Assembly: GCA_020053475.1 (NCBI GenBank)
Contig: JAGVNC010000098.1
Location: 1 to 33,127 of the forward strand
Reading direction: 5' to 3'
Source of the DNA: Candidatus Omnitrophota bacterium
GTDB lineage: Bacteria > Omnitrophota > Gorgyraeia > Zapsychrales > Zapsychraceae
DNA length: 33,127 nucleotides
Shown here in pieces: positions 22,996 to 30,674 of this stretch. The notes under the pieces were generated by a model. That model did no database searches and was not told the DNA's origin. It saw only the letters and a list, made by a program, of their open reading frames with translations. The position numbers were made by a program, and so were the translations under genes. Each line of letters opens with the position of its first letter. The first letter of the stretch is position 1.

Positions 22996-24975
22996 ATGAA
23001 AAGTTTGTTCAATGGACGTCAAGCCAGGCAATACCGTGATCCTTTAGCCTTGAGGGCTTATACCTCGCGGCTGTTAGGACAAAACCCCTCGTTAGTGTTG
23101 CATGGAGGAGGGAACACGTCGGTAAAGGCACAGATCAAAAATCTCTTGGGAGAAACAATTGATGTCTTGTACGTCAAGGGAAGCGGTTGGGACTTAGCGA
23201 CCATTGAACCGCAAGGGTTTGCTCCGGTTCGCATGAATGCATTGTCGAAGATGGCCCGCCTCAAAAACATTTCCGATGCGCAAATGGTCAAAGAGCAACG
23301 AGCGGCCATGACTGATCCGTATGCACCCAATCCATCGGTTGAGGCCATCTTGCACGCGATTATTCCTTTTCGTTTTGTTGATCACACGCATGCCGATGCC
23401 GTTGTGGCGGTCACCAATACCCCGCAGGGCCGACGTTCCATTGACAAAATTTATGGCAACAAAGTGATTGTCATCCCTTACGTCATGCCGGGTTTTCTTC
23501 TCGCCAAAAAAGTTTATGAAATGACGCGAAATATCGATTGGCGGCGTTATGAGGGGATGGTCCTGATGCACCACGGGATTTTTTCGTTCCATGATGAGGC
23601 CCAAGAAAGTTATGAGAGAATGATTCGGTTGGTATCAAAAGCAGAGCGATTTATTGCGCGTTGTGGCCAAAAGAAAAAAATTCATCTGTCGGGGACTTCG
23701 GCACCTCAGCAAAAAAATAATCTTTTGGATTTGGCTAAACTGCGAAAGACAGTGAGTAAGGCAAGCGGCAAAGCGTTGATCGCCCGATGGAATGAGAGCC
23801 CCAAAGCGTCAGCTTTTTCGCGGTGGCCGAAGATTAAATCGATTGCCACGCGCGGCCCGTTAACGCCGGACCACGTGATTCGCACCAAACCCATTCCCGT
23901 CGTTTTGTCATCAACCATTGATCAAGACATTCAATCATTTTCTTCTCAATACGATCAATATTTTAAACGTTTTGCCAACGGGCATTTGACGCGGCTGGAT
24001 TTAGCTCCTCGGTGGGCCGTGTGGCCGGGGCATGGCATTGTTTGTTTTGGAGAAACGTTCAAGGATGCGCGAATTACCGAAGATATTGCCGAGCATACGA
24101 TGGAGGCCATCATCTGGGCGGAAAGCTTAGGCGGATGGAAGGCATTGCCGGCCAAGGATATTTTTGATGTGGAGTATTGGGAATTAGAACAAGTAAAGTT
24201 AAAAGGCAAGAAGAGCCGTCCTTTGGATGGGAAAATTGCCTTGGTTACCGGCGCGGCCAGCGGGATTGGGAAAGCGTGTGCCCAAGGGTTAGCGGCCCAG
24301 GGAGCCCTAGTCGGTGCGTTGGATATTGACCGGCGCGTGGAAACATTATTTGCCGGGAAAGAAATCAAAGGAATCACCTGTGATTTGACGAAAGATAAAG
24401 ATATTGCTAGCGCTATTGAAACTATTGTGCGGCAGTGGGGAGGCATTGACATCGTCGTCAGTAACGCGGGGATTTTCCCGGTCAGCGCGGCCTTACAGAA
24501 TGTGGATGAAAAAGTTTGGCAAAAAAGTTTGGATATAAATCTGACCGGCCATCAGAAATTGATCAAGGCGATTATTCCTTATTTGCAAGAGGGGATCGAC
24601 CCCACGATCATTATCATGGCGTCCAAGAATGTGCCGGCGCCCGGCCCGGGGGCCGCTGCTTATTCGGTAGCGAAGGCGGGATTGACCCAGTTGGGGCGCC
24701 TCGCGGCGCTTGAATTAGCTCAATGGGGGATCCGCGTGAACATGATTCATCCCAACCAGGTATTTGATACGGCGATTTGGTCGCCAAATGTTCTTAAAGA
24801 AAGAGCCAAGCATTACAAAATGAGCGTGACAGAATATAAAACAAACAATCTGTTAAAGACGGAGATTAAGTCAACGGATGTCGCCCAACTCGTTTGTGCG
24901 TTGGCAGGCAACATTTTTGCCAAAACAACCGGGGCGCAGATCCCTTTAGACGGAGGGAATGAAAGGGTTATTTAA
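22996..24975 (+). CDS. Bifunctional class II aldolase / short-chain dehydrogenase
   Basis: This 659-residue fusion has an N-terminal class II aldolase domain and a C-terminal short-chain dehydrogenase. The aldolase part (about 15-400) has the phosphate-binding GGGNTS (37-42), KGSG (61-64), His130 and His132 in VDHTHADA, and His192-His193 in MHHG for zinc. The dehydrogenase (about 408-659) has the NAD-binding TGAASGIG (418-425), NAG, Ser543 and Tyr556-Lys560. The family is known from rhamnose use: the aldolase splits rhamnulose 1-phosphate and the dehydrogenase oxidises lactaldehyde. No other rhamnose gene is near, so the substrate may differ. No strong ribosome binding site is seen; its stop codon is followed directly by a repeat. 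Confidence 0.93.
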   Translation: MKSLFNGRQARQYRDPLALRAYTSRLLGQNPSLVLHGGGNTSVKAQIKNLLGETIDVLYVKGSGWDLATIEPQGFAPVRMNALSKMARLKNISDAQMVKEQRAAMTDPYAPNPSVEAILHAIIPFRFVDHTHADAVVAVTNTPQGRRSIDKIYGNKVIVIPYVMPGFLLAKKVYEMTRNIDWRRYEGMVLMHHGIFSFHDEAQESYERMIRLVSKAERFIARCGQKKKIHLSGTSAPQQKNNLLDLAKLRKTVSKASGKALIARWNESPKASAFSRWPKIKSIATRGPLTPDHVIRTKPIPVVLSSTIDQDIQSFSSQYDQYFKRFANGHLTRLDLAPRWAVWPGHGIVCFGETFKDARITEDIAEHTMEAIIWAESLGGWKALPAKDIFDVEYWELEQVKLKGKKSRPLDGKIALVTGAASGIGKACAQGLAAQGALVGALDIDRRVETLFAGKEIKGITCDLTKDKDIASAIETIVRQWGGIDIVVSNAGIFPVSAALQNVDEKVWQKSLDINLTGHQKLIKAIIPYLQEGIDPTIIIMASKNVPAPGPGAAAYSVAKAGLTQLGRLAALELAQWGIRVNMIHPNQVFDTAIWSPNVLKERAKHYKMSVTEYKTNNLLKTEIKSTDVAQLVCALAGNIFAKTTGAQIPLDGGNERVI

Positions 24976-25111
24976 AGTTCGTAGTTCGTAGTTGGTCCCG
25001 TGGAAGGCTTCGCCTTCCCGGGATTGAATCCCCGAAATCGCAAAACGATTTCAGGGGATAGTTCGTAGAAAATTTTGTTTTTACTCCGAACCCCGAACTC
25101 CGAACTACCAA
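24976..25111. repeat. Word-type quasi-palindrome with a nested REP-like element
   Basis: The left arm AGTTCGTAGTTCGTAGTTGG (24976-24995) pairs with degenerate GAACT/CCGAACT words ending ACTACCAACT (about 25087-25113). The left arm starts at the base after the stop codon and the right arm ends just before AAAAGGAG of the mscS-like gene. A two-hairpin element occupies the loop. Confidence 0.7.
24996..25058. repeat. 63-bp two-hairpin REP-like element, copy 2
   Basis: Stem 1 is TCCCG-T-GGAAGGC, loop TTC, GCCTTCC-CGGGA, one bulged T. Stem 2 is CCCC-GAAATCG, loop CAAAA, CGATTTC-A-GGGG, one bulged A. It matches 59 of 63 bases of the copy at 27113-27175. Confidence 0.8.
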
Positions 25112-25125
25112 CTAAAAGGAGAACC

Positions 25126-26112
25126 ATGTTAAACAGTAGTTTTAAAAAAACAATCCTGTTGCTTTATCTACAGTTTTTTGTTATCGTATGTCCCGTTTTC
25201 AGCCAAGAGCCCGTGCCAGTGAATGCGACGGCCCCGGCGCAAGTCGTCGTGGCCCAAAATGGGGCGCACTCGATTTCGGGTGTGGCCAACGAAAAATGGA
25301 GCACAGTTAAAAAAATGTGGGATATCGTCATCGAATTTATTGTGAAGTACAGTTTCCAGGTTTTAGGCGGGATCATTGTCCTTATTGCCGGATGGTTCCT
25401 CGCTCGATTTGCCGCAAATTTTATTCAAAAATTCCTCGCGCCCTATCATCTCGATGTGACGGTTTTAAAATTTATTACGGGAGCGGTCAATCTCCTCGTC
25501 ATGGCATTTGCCGTGATCGTTGCGTTGGGTAAATTCGGCATTGAAATCGCTCCCTTAATCGCCGGGATTAGCGTCATCGGTTTTGCCACAAGCTTTGCGC
25601 TGCAAGGGCCACTGTCTAATTACGCGTCGGGGGCAACACTCATTTTCACGAAACCTTTTAAAGTTGGGGATATCATTGAGGTGGTCGATGCCATCGGAGA
25701 GGTCGCCGACATGAAGCTTCCCCGCACGGAAATTAAGACCGTCGATGGGGAAACCATTGTGATCCCCAATAAGCATATCATCGGAGAAGTCATTCACAAT
25801 CACGGCACCTACAAGCGTGTCGATATTAACGTGGGGGTTGGTTATCAGGCTGACGTGCAGAAGGCCATTGATGCCGTCAAGGATGTTCTTTTAAAGGACA
25901 CCCGCATCACGCGTGAAAAGCCGGCGAAGGTGGGTATTTCGGAATTCGGAGATTCAAGTATCAATATTTGTGTGCGTCTTTGGTGCAAGCAAGACCAATA
26001 CTGGGACGTATTGTTTGACACCAATAAAAATATTTTGTCGGCGTTTAAGAATAATGGCATTGAGATTCCTTTCCCGCAGCGCGATGTCCATGTGTATAAG
26101 GAACAAGGTTAG
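25126..26112 (+). CDS. MscS-family mechanosensitive channel
   Basis: This 328-residue protein should release small solutes on osmotic downshock. The start at ATG 25126 is fixed by AAAGGAG; the frame stays open upstream but those codons come from the repeat. A signal-peptide-like segment (1-27, ending FSQ) is followed by membrane segments at about 68-92, 114-136 and 141-170. The pore helix region GISVIGFATSFALQGPLSNYASG (from 147) and the beta domain FTKPFKVGDIIEV, TVDGETIVIPNKHIIGEVIHN are typical MscS. The minimal three-segment form is the E. coli MscS type. It ends 10 bp before the AsmA-like gene. Confidence 0.93.
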   Translation: MLNSSFKKTILLLYLQFFVIVCPVFSQEPVPVNATAPAQVVVAQNGAHSISGVANEKWSTVKKMWDIVIEFIVKYSFQVLGGIIVLIAGWFLARFAANFIQKFLAPYHLDVTVLKFITGAVNLLVMAFAVIVALGKFGIEIAPLIAGISVIGFATSFALQGPLSNYASGATLIFTKPFKVGDIIEVVDAIGEVADMKLPRTEIKTVDGETIVIPNKHIIGEVIHNHGTYKRVDINVGVGYQADVQKAIDAVKDVLLKDTRITREKPAKVGISEFGDSSINICVRLWCKQDQYWDVLFDTNKNILSAFKNNGIEIPFPQRDVHVYKEQG

Positions 26113-26122
26113 GGAGACTCGT

Positions 26123-27091
26123 ATGAAAAAATGGCAAAAGATACTGATTATTGTTGTTGTGGCCCTTGTCGCGTTATCCATTATTAAGAATTTTGTTATT
26201 AAGACAGCTATCACGTCGATCGGATCAAGCGTCCTGGGCGCACCGTTAACAATCGGCCATTTTTCTTTAGGGATCGTGGCACAGAAGGTAAAAATTAAAA
26301 ACTTGCGCGTGTATAACCCGCCGGGATTTCCCAGCGAACCGATGGTGGATATCCCTGAGGCGGGGGTTCATTTTGATGTCTTTGCTTTGTTGGGGGGTAA
26401 ATTGCATTTGCCTTATATTGTTTTCAATCTCAAGGAAATGGTCGTTGTGAAAGACAAGAATGGCAAATTGAACGTCGATGCGTTGAAAATATTTGAGGAG
26501 AAGTCGAAAGATCCGAAAAAAGATGAAAAACCCGACGCTAAAGAAGGCAAAGCCCCGGCCATGCAAATCGATGTGATGAAATTAAATATCGGCCGCGTCA
26601 TTATGAAAGATTATACGAAAGGCGATGAGCCTTCGATCTTGGTCTATGAAGTCGATTTGAAAGATAAAACATTCAAAAATATAACAAGTCCTCAGGAGTT
26701 GGCCACGGTCGTAATGGTTCAGGGGTTGGGCCCAACGGCCCTGAAAGGAGCCAAGGCGTATGCCGCGGCAACTCTTTTGGGTGTTGGCTTTTTGCCGGCC
26801 GGTGTGGCCGGAGTTTTCATGGGCAAGGACCATGCCACTCAGGTATTTTCTCAATCAACGGAACGCCTTTATCAAACATCGCTTGAAGTCCTGGGGAAAA
26901 TTGGCCAGGTGACTGAAGAGAACAAAACGTTGAAAGAAATTAAAGGAAAAGTTGACGGCGCGGACATTACCATTAAAATTGTTCAGTCACCGGAACATAA
27001 AACCGACGTCACGGTGGCTGCGCGCAAAATGATGATCCCCAAGCCTGAGTTGGCCGGAGGGGTTTTGTATCAAATCGCTGAAAAGCTGTAA
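26123..27091 (+). CDS. AsmA-like membrane-anchored protein
   Basis: This 322-residue protein has one N-terminal membrane anchor (about 5-23) and a long periplasmic part. The start ATG 26123 follows AGGGAG; longer versions of the frame overlap the MscS gene and would bury the anchor. Residues about 25-150 (GAPLTIGHFSLGIVAQKVKIKNLRVYNPPGF, LKEMVVVKDKNGKLNVDAL) resemble the N-terminal domain of AsmA/DUF748 proteins, which line the envelope and are linked with outer-membrane lipid transport. The middle has a Lys/Asp-rich spacer (about 135-155), then a hydrophobic stretch LGVGFLPAGVAGVFMG. It is much shorter than true AsmA (about 600 residues or more), so a bridge spanning the periplasm is unlikely. 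Confidence 0.7.
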   Translation: MKKWQKILIIVVVALVALSIIKNFVIKTAITSIGSSVLGAPLTIGHFSLGIVAQKVKIKNLRVYNPPGFPSEPMVDIPEAGVHFDVFALLGGKLHLPYIVFNLKEMVVVKDKNGKLNVDALKIFEEKSKDPKKDEKPDAKEGKAPAMQIDVMKLNIGRVIMKDYTKGDEPSILVYEVDLKDKTFKNITSPQELATVVMVQGLGPTALKGAKAYAAATLLGVGFLPAGVAGVFMGKDHATQVFSQSTERLYQTSLEVLGKIGQVTEENKTLKEIKGKVDGADITIKIVQSPEHKTDVTVAARKMMIPKPELAGGVLYQIAEKL

Positions 27092-27103
27092 ATATTAGTC
27101 TAC

Positions 27104-27222
27104 AGTCACCTGTCCCGTGGAAGGCTTCGCCTTCCCGGGATTTAATCCCCGAAATCGCAAAGCGATTCCAAGGGACCGCCAGTGACTAGTTTTTCTGGCG
27201 ACCGACGACTAGCGGCTGGCGA
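27104..27222. repeat. Word-type quasi-palindrome with a nested REP-like element
   Basis: The words CTACAGTCACCTG on the left and CCGCCAGTGACTAG, TCTGGCGACCGACGACTAG and CGGCTGGCGACC on the right flank a 63-bp two-hairpin element. The right arm ends four bases before AGGAGAGAGG of the next gene. The arms are less regular than at the other four loci. Confidence 0.6.
27113..27175. repeat. 63-bp two-hairpin REP-like element, copy 3
   Basis: Same structure as 24996-25058, four base differences, three of them in stem 2. Its terminal TCCCG and GGGA are kept. Confidence 0.8.
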
Positions 27223-27237
27223 CCTTTAGGAGAGAGG

Positions 27238-27594
27238 ATGTTATTAAGCGTTTTAGGCTGGATCTGGGTGGCCTGCGGGGTGTTTGCCCTTTGGCGTCCG
27301 GAACGATGGCGCCGTTATTTAAAAACTCAGCCCATTGATCATTTAAAGAGCATGGGGATGTGGATGGAATTTATTTTGGGGGTTTTATTAATGAAAGCCA
27401 CATGGCGCATGCCGGGATTTTTGCCGCAATTACTTTTTTTGTGCGGGATCCTGGGGATTTTTAAGGTGGTTTTCCTTTGGAAAGCCAAATCAGCCAACGG
27501 GCTCATCACGTGGTTTCTGAATCAGCCGGTTAAATCATTCCGCTGGTTTGCGGTTAGTAAAATCGCTTTCGGGGCGATGCTTTTATCACTTTAG
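27238..27594 (+). CDS. Small membrane protein of unknown function
   Basis: I do not recognise this 118-residue protein. It has about four hydrophobic segments (1-19, 39-53, 61-78 and 99-118) with basic loops (RPERWRRYLKTQ, WKAKSANG), and no catalytic motif. The start ATG 27238 has AGGAGAGAGG directly upstream. It lies 9 bp before the ABC-F gene, so the two are probably translated from one mRNA. A link to the ABC-F protein cannot be judged from sequence. Confidence 0.7.
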   Translation: MLLSVLGWIWVACGVFALWRPERWRRYLKTQPIDHLKSMGMWMEFILGVLLMKATWRMPGFLPQLLFLCGILGIFKVVFLWKAKSANGLITWFLNQPVKSFRWFAVSKIAFGAMLLSL

Positions 27595-27603
27595 AGAACA
27601 AAG

Positions 27604-29244
27604 ATGATTAGTGCGAACGGTATTTCATTACAATTTGGAAAACGTAAATTATTCGAAGACGTGAATATTGTCTTCTCTCCGGGGAATTGCTACGGGATCA
27701 TCGGTGCCAACGGTTCGGGCAAATCGACGTTTATCAAGATTTTGTCAGGGGAGATCGATTCCACGGCAGGGACTGTCGCCGTCAGCAATAATATGCGGAT
27801 TTCTGTTTTACGCCAGGACCAGTTTGCGTTCGATGAACACGAAGTGTTAATGACGGTGGTCATGGGGCACAAGCGCCTGTATGAAATTATGCAGGAAAAA
27901 GACAATCTTTATGCGAAAGGCGATTTTAACGATGAGGATGGGTTGCGCGCGTCGGAACTTGAAACAGAGTTTGCCGAGCTCAACGGCTGGAACGCGGAAT
28001 CCGAGGCGGCCCAGCTGTTAAGCCATTTGGGGATTAGTGAGAACATTCACCGGCTGAAAATGAAACAATTGGAAGCCCCTCAGAAGGTGCGTGTCTTGTT
28101 GGCACAGGCCTTGTTTGGTGATCCGGGAATTCTTTTGTTGGATGAGCCTACCAACCAATTGGATTTTGAAACAGCGATGTGGTTAGAAGAGTTTTTGATC
28201 GAATTTAAGAACGTGGCGATTGTCGTTTCCCATGACCGGCATTTTTTAGATAAAGTCTGCACCCATGTGGCGGACATTGACCGGGGGAAAATCCAGCTTT
28301 ATCCGGGGAATTATTCTTTTTGGCTGCAATCCAGCCAGTTGGCGTTGCGCTTAGTGTCGGATCGGAATAAAAAAGTGGAAGACCGAAAGAAAGAACTGCA
28401 GGAATTCATCGCCCGTTTTAGCGCCAACGCCTCAAAATCGAAACAAGCCACGTCGCGAAAAAAGACTTTGGAAAAATTAACGCTCGAAGATATTAAACCA
28501 TCGTTGCGTAAATACCCCTACATCCATTTTCAGCAAGAGCGCGACGCGGGGAACGACATTCTTTATATCGATCAGTTGACGAAAAGTAACGAAGGCGAGA
28601 AGATGTTTGATCATCTGACGATCGAAGTGCATAAGGGAGACAAGATCGCCCTTCTGGGGCGCAATGATTTAGCGAAGACAACATTGTTCCAGATCATTAC
28701 CGGCGAGTCAGCGGCTGATGGCGGAAGTTTCAAATGGGGAGCGTCCGCGCGCTGGGCGTATTATCCCAAGGAACATAAGCGATTTTTTGATGTGGATCTT
28801 AACATGGTGGATTGGTTACGGCAGTTTTCCGCCGAGAAAAGCGAGAATTTTATCCGCGGTTTTTTGGGGCGAATGTTATTCGCCGGCGACGAAGCTTTAA
28901 AAAAAGTGAATGTTTTGTCCGGAGGAGAAAAGGTGCGCTGCATGTTCGCCCGCATGATGTTGACCGGCGCCAATGTGGTTATTTTAGATGAGCCGACCAA
29001 CCATTTGGACCTCGAATCGATCACGGCCCTTAATGAAGGCATCCAACGGTTTGCCGGGACGGTCATTTTTTCTTCTCACGACCACGAATTCGTCCAAACG
29101 ACGGCCAATCGCCTGATTGAAATCACGCCTCAGGGGTACATCGACCAGCAGGGCACTAAGCTGGATGATTATCTTAACGATGAGAATATTAAGGCCAGGC
29201 GCCTAAGCCTTTATCAATTACCGTCTAACTCCGTTCCATCGTAA
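27604..29244 (+). CDS. ABC-F ATPase, YbiT-like
   Basis: This 546-residue soluble protein has two ATP-binding cassettes and no membrane segment, so it belongs to the ABC-F translation factors that act at the ribosomal E site. Cassette 1 has Walker A GANGSGKS (34-41) and Walker B LLLDEPTNQLD with Asp180-Glu181, but its signature LSGGQ is replaced by LEAPQ (156-160). Cassette 2 has LSGGE (438-442) and ILDEPTNHLD (Asp462-Glu463), but its Walker A is GRNDLAKTT (352-360), with Ala in place of the last Gly. Both oddities occur, as I recall, in the YbiT branch. The linker at about 245-320 is the charged P-site tRNA interaction motif. The start has only a weak ribosome binding site. Confidence 0.9.
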   Translation: MISANGISLQFGKRKLFEDVNIVFSPGNCYGIIGANGSGKSTFIKILSGEIDSTAGTVAVSNNMRISVLRQDQFAFDEHEVLMTVVMGHKRLYEIMQEKDNLYAKGDFNDEDGLRASELETEFAELNGWNAESEAAQLLSHLGISENIHRLKMKQLEAPQKVRVLLAQALFGDPGILLLDEPTNQLDFETAMWLEEFLIEFKNVAIVVSHDRHFLDKVCTHVADIDRGKIQLYPGNYSFWLQSSQLALRLVSDRNKKVEDRKKELQEFIARFSANASKSKQATSRKKTLEKLTLEDIKPSLRKYPYIHFQQERDAGNDILYIDQLTKSNEGEKMFDHLTIEVHKGDKIALLGRNDLAKTTLFQIITGESAADGGSFKWGASARWAYYPKEHKRFFDVDLNMVDWLRQFSAEKSENFIRGFLGRMLFAGDEALKKVNVLSGGEKVRCMFARMMLTGANVVILDEPTNHLDLESITALNEGIQRFAGTVIFSSHDHEFVQTTANRLIEITPQGYIDQQGTKLDDYLNDENIKARRLSLYQLPSNSVPS

Positions 29245-29258
29245 AAGGAAAGGGATCG

Positions 29259-30674
29259 ATGTCCTATATTTCGGATAAAGAGTCCGCGAAACATCATTTT
29301 GACAGCATTGCCAAAGATTATGATTATTGGAAAGAAAAGAACCGCTATTACCACGATGTTATAAAATCTTTTGTCTTGCGCAATATCCGGCCGCAGGCCA
29401 AGGTCCTGGAAATCGGCTGCGGGACAGGGGCGATTCTTTCGGCCACCAATCCTTCCTTGGGGGTGGGTGTCGATATCAGCCCGGGAATGATCCAAATCGC
29501 CAAGGCCAAATATCCGCAATATCAATTTTATTCCACGCCTTTTGAAAATTTTCAATTAGACGAAAAATTTGATTATATCATCATGATTGATGTGGTGGAC
29601 CATGTGTACGATGTCATCGATGTTTTTAAGAATATTTCAAGGTTCTGCCATCCGCGCACCAAAATTATCCTGACCACCATCAATCCCTGGTGGGACCCGA
29701 TCCTTGATTTAATGGAAAAGTTTCATGCCAAAATGCCGGAGGGGCCGCACAACTTTATTGAAAAACGCCATATTAAAAACATGATGGAACTGGTCGATTT
29801 TCGAGTCAATTTTTCAGGATATCTTTTATTGTTTCCAAAAAAAATTCCCATCCTTTCCTATTTGGCCAATACGGTGGGGATCCGGACGTGGCTGATCAAT
29901 AAGTTTTCCAGTGTCCAATCGTTGGTCATTCAACCTATGGTCAGGAACAACCCCGATTTAGGGTACGGCGCTTCCGTGATCATTCCTTGTTATAACGAAG
30001 AAGGCAATATTGCTGATGCCATCCGTCGTGTTCCTCCAATGGGCGCACGAACGGAAATCATCGTGGTTAATGATGGCAGTAAAGATAAGACAGCAGATAT
30101 CGTGCGCGGCATGCAAAAGGATTATCCCAATCTTCGGCTGATTGATTATTCTCCTAACAGGGGAAAAGGTTACGCCATGCAGCAGGGATTTGCCGCGGCC
30201 CAGGAAGAGATTTTGATGATTCTCGACGCCGACATGTCTGTCCCTCCTGAAGAGCTGCTGCGGTTTTTCGAACCATTGAATCATGGGAAGGCGGAATTTG
30301 TTAACGGCACGCGGATGGTTTATCCGATGGAAAACCAGGCGATGCGAACATTGAATTTATTTGGGAACAAACTCTTTAGTCTGATGATGACCTATATTGT
30401 TCAGCAGAATTTGTCCGATACTCTCTGCGGGACGAAAGCTTTTTATAAATCAGAATACGCGTATTACAAAATGGGGGTTGATAAATGGGGCGATTACGAT
30501 TTGCTATTCAGTGCGGCCAAACGTGGGAATCGGATTCTCGAGGTCCCGACCCATTATAAAACCCGCGTCTCGGGAGAATCAAAGATGAAGACATTGCGCC
30601 ACGGAATTCATCTTCTTAAAGCCTGCATCAAGGGCTTTAAAGAAATTGTTTTTATCCCCATCCAGAAGTATTAA
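29259..30674 (+). CDS. Fusion of SAM-dependent methyltransferase and family 2 glycosyltransferase
   Basis: This 471-residue protein joins two enzymes. Residues 1-200 are a class I methyltransferase with VLEIGCGTGAIL (from 49), VGVDISPGMIQIAKAKYP and YIIMIDVVDHVYD. Residues about 236-465 are a dolichyl-phosphate-mannose-synthase-like GT2: VIIPCYNEEGNIADAI, VNDGSKDKT (Asp272), ILDADMSVPPEELLRF (Asp323, Asp325), GTRM and TLCGTKAF. Such enzymes transfer a sugar to polyprenyl phosphate, making donors for GT-C enzymes, and three GT-C-like genes lie in this window. No C-terminal membrane helices are seen. AAAGGAAAGGG gives the start. Its last 23 bases overlap the end of the minus-strand gene at 30652. 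Confidence 0.88.
   Translation: MSYISDKESAKHHFDSIAKDYDYWKEKNRYYHDVIKSFVLRNIRPQAKVLEIGCGTGAILSATNPSLGVGVDISPGMIQIAKAKYPQYQFYSTPFENFQLDEKFDYIIMIDVVDHVYDVIDVFKNISRFCHPRTKIILTTINPWWDPILDLMEKFHAKMPEGPHNFIEKRHIKNMMELVDFRVNFSGYLLLFPKKIPILSYLANTVGIRTWLINKFSSVQSLVIQPMVRNNPDLGYGASVIIPCYNEEGNIADAIRRVPPMGARTEIIVVNDGSKDKTADIVRGMQKDYPNLRLIDYSPNRGKGYAMQQGFAAAQEEILMILDADMSVPPEELLRFFEPLNHGKAEFVNGTRMVYPMENQAMRTLNLFGNKLFSLMMTYIVQQNLSDTLCGTKAFYKSEYAYYKMGVDKWGDYDLLFSAAKRGNRILEVPTHYKTRVSGESKMKTLRHGIHLLKACIKGFKEIVFIPIQKY

Noticed and set aside
22996-24975. Rhamnose catabolic operon
   Set aside because: Only the aldolase/dehydrogenase fusion is present; no isomerase, kinase or transporter nearby.
25075-25125. N-terminal extension of the MscS channel
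   Set aside because: Encoded by the GAACT-word repeat; AAAGGAG precedes ATG 25126.
25913-26122. N-terminal extension of the AsmA-like protein by 70 residues
   Set aside because: It overlaps the MscS gene in another frame and precedes a membrane anchor with its own ribosome binding site at 26123.
24976-27222. CRISPR array
   Set aside because: Only two close repeat copies 2.1 kb apart, with genes between and no regular spacers.
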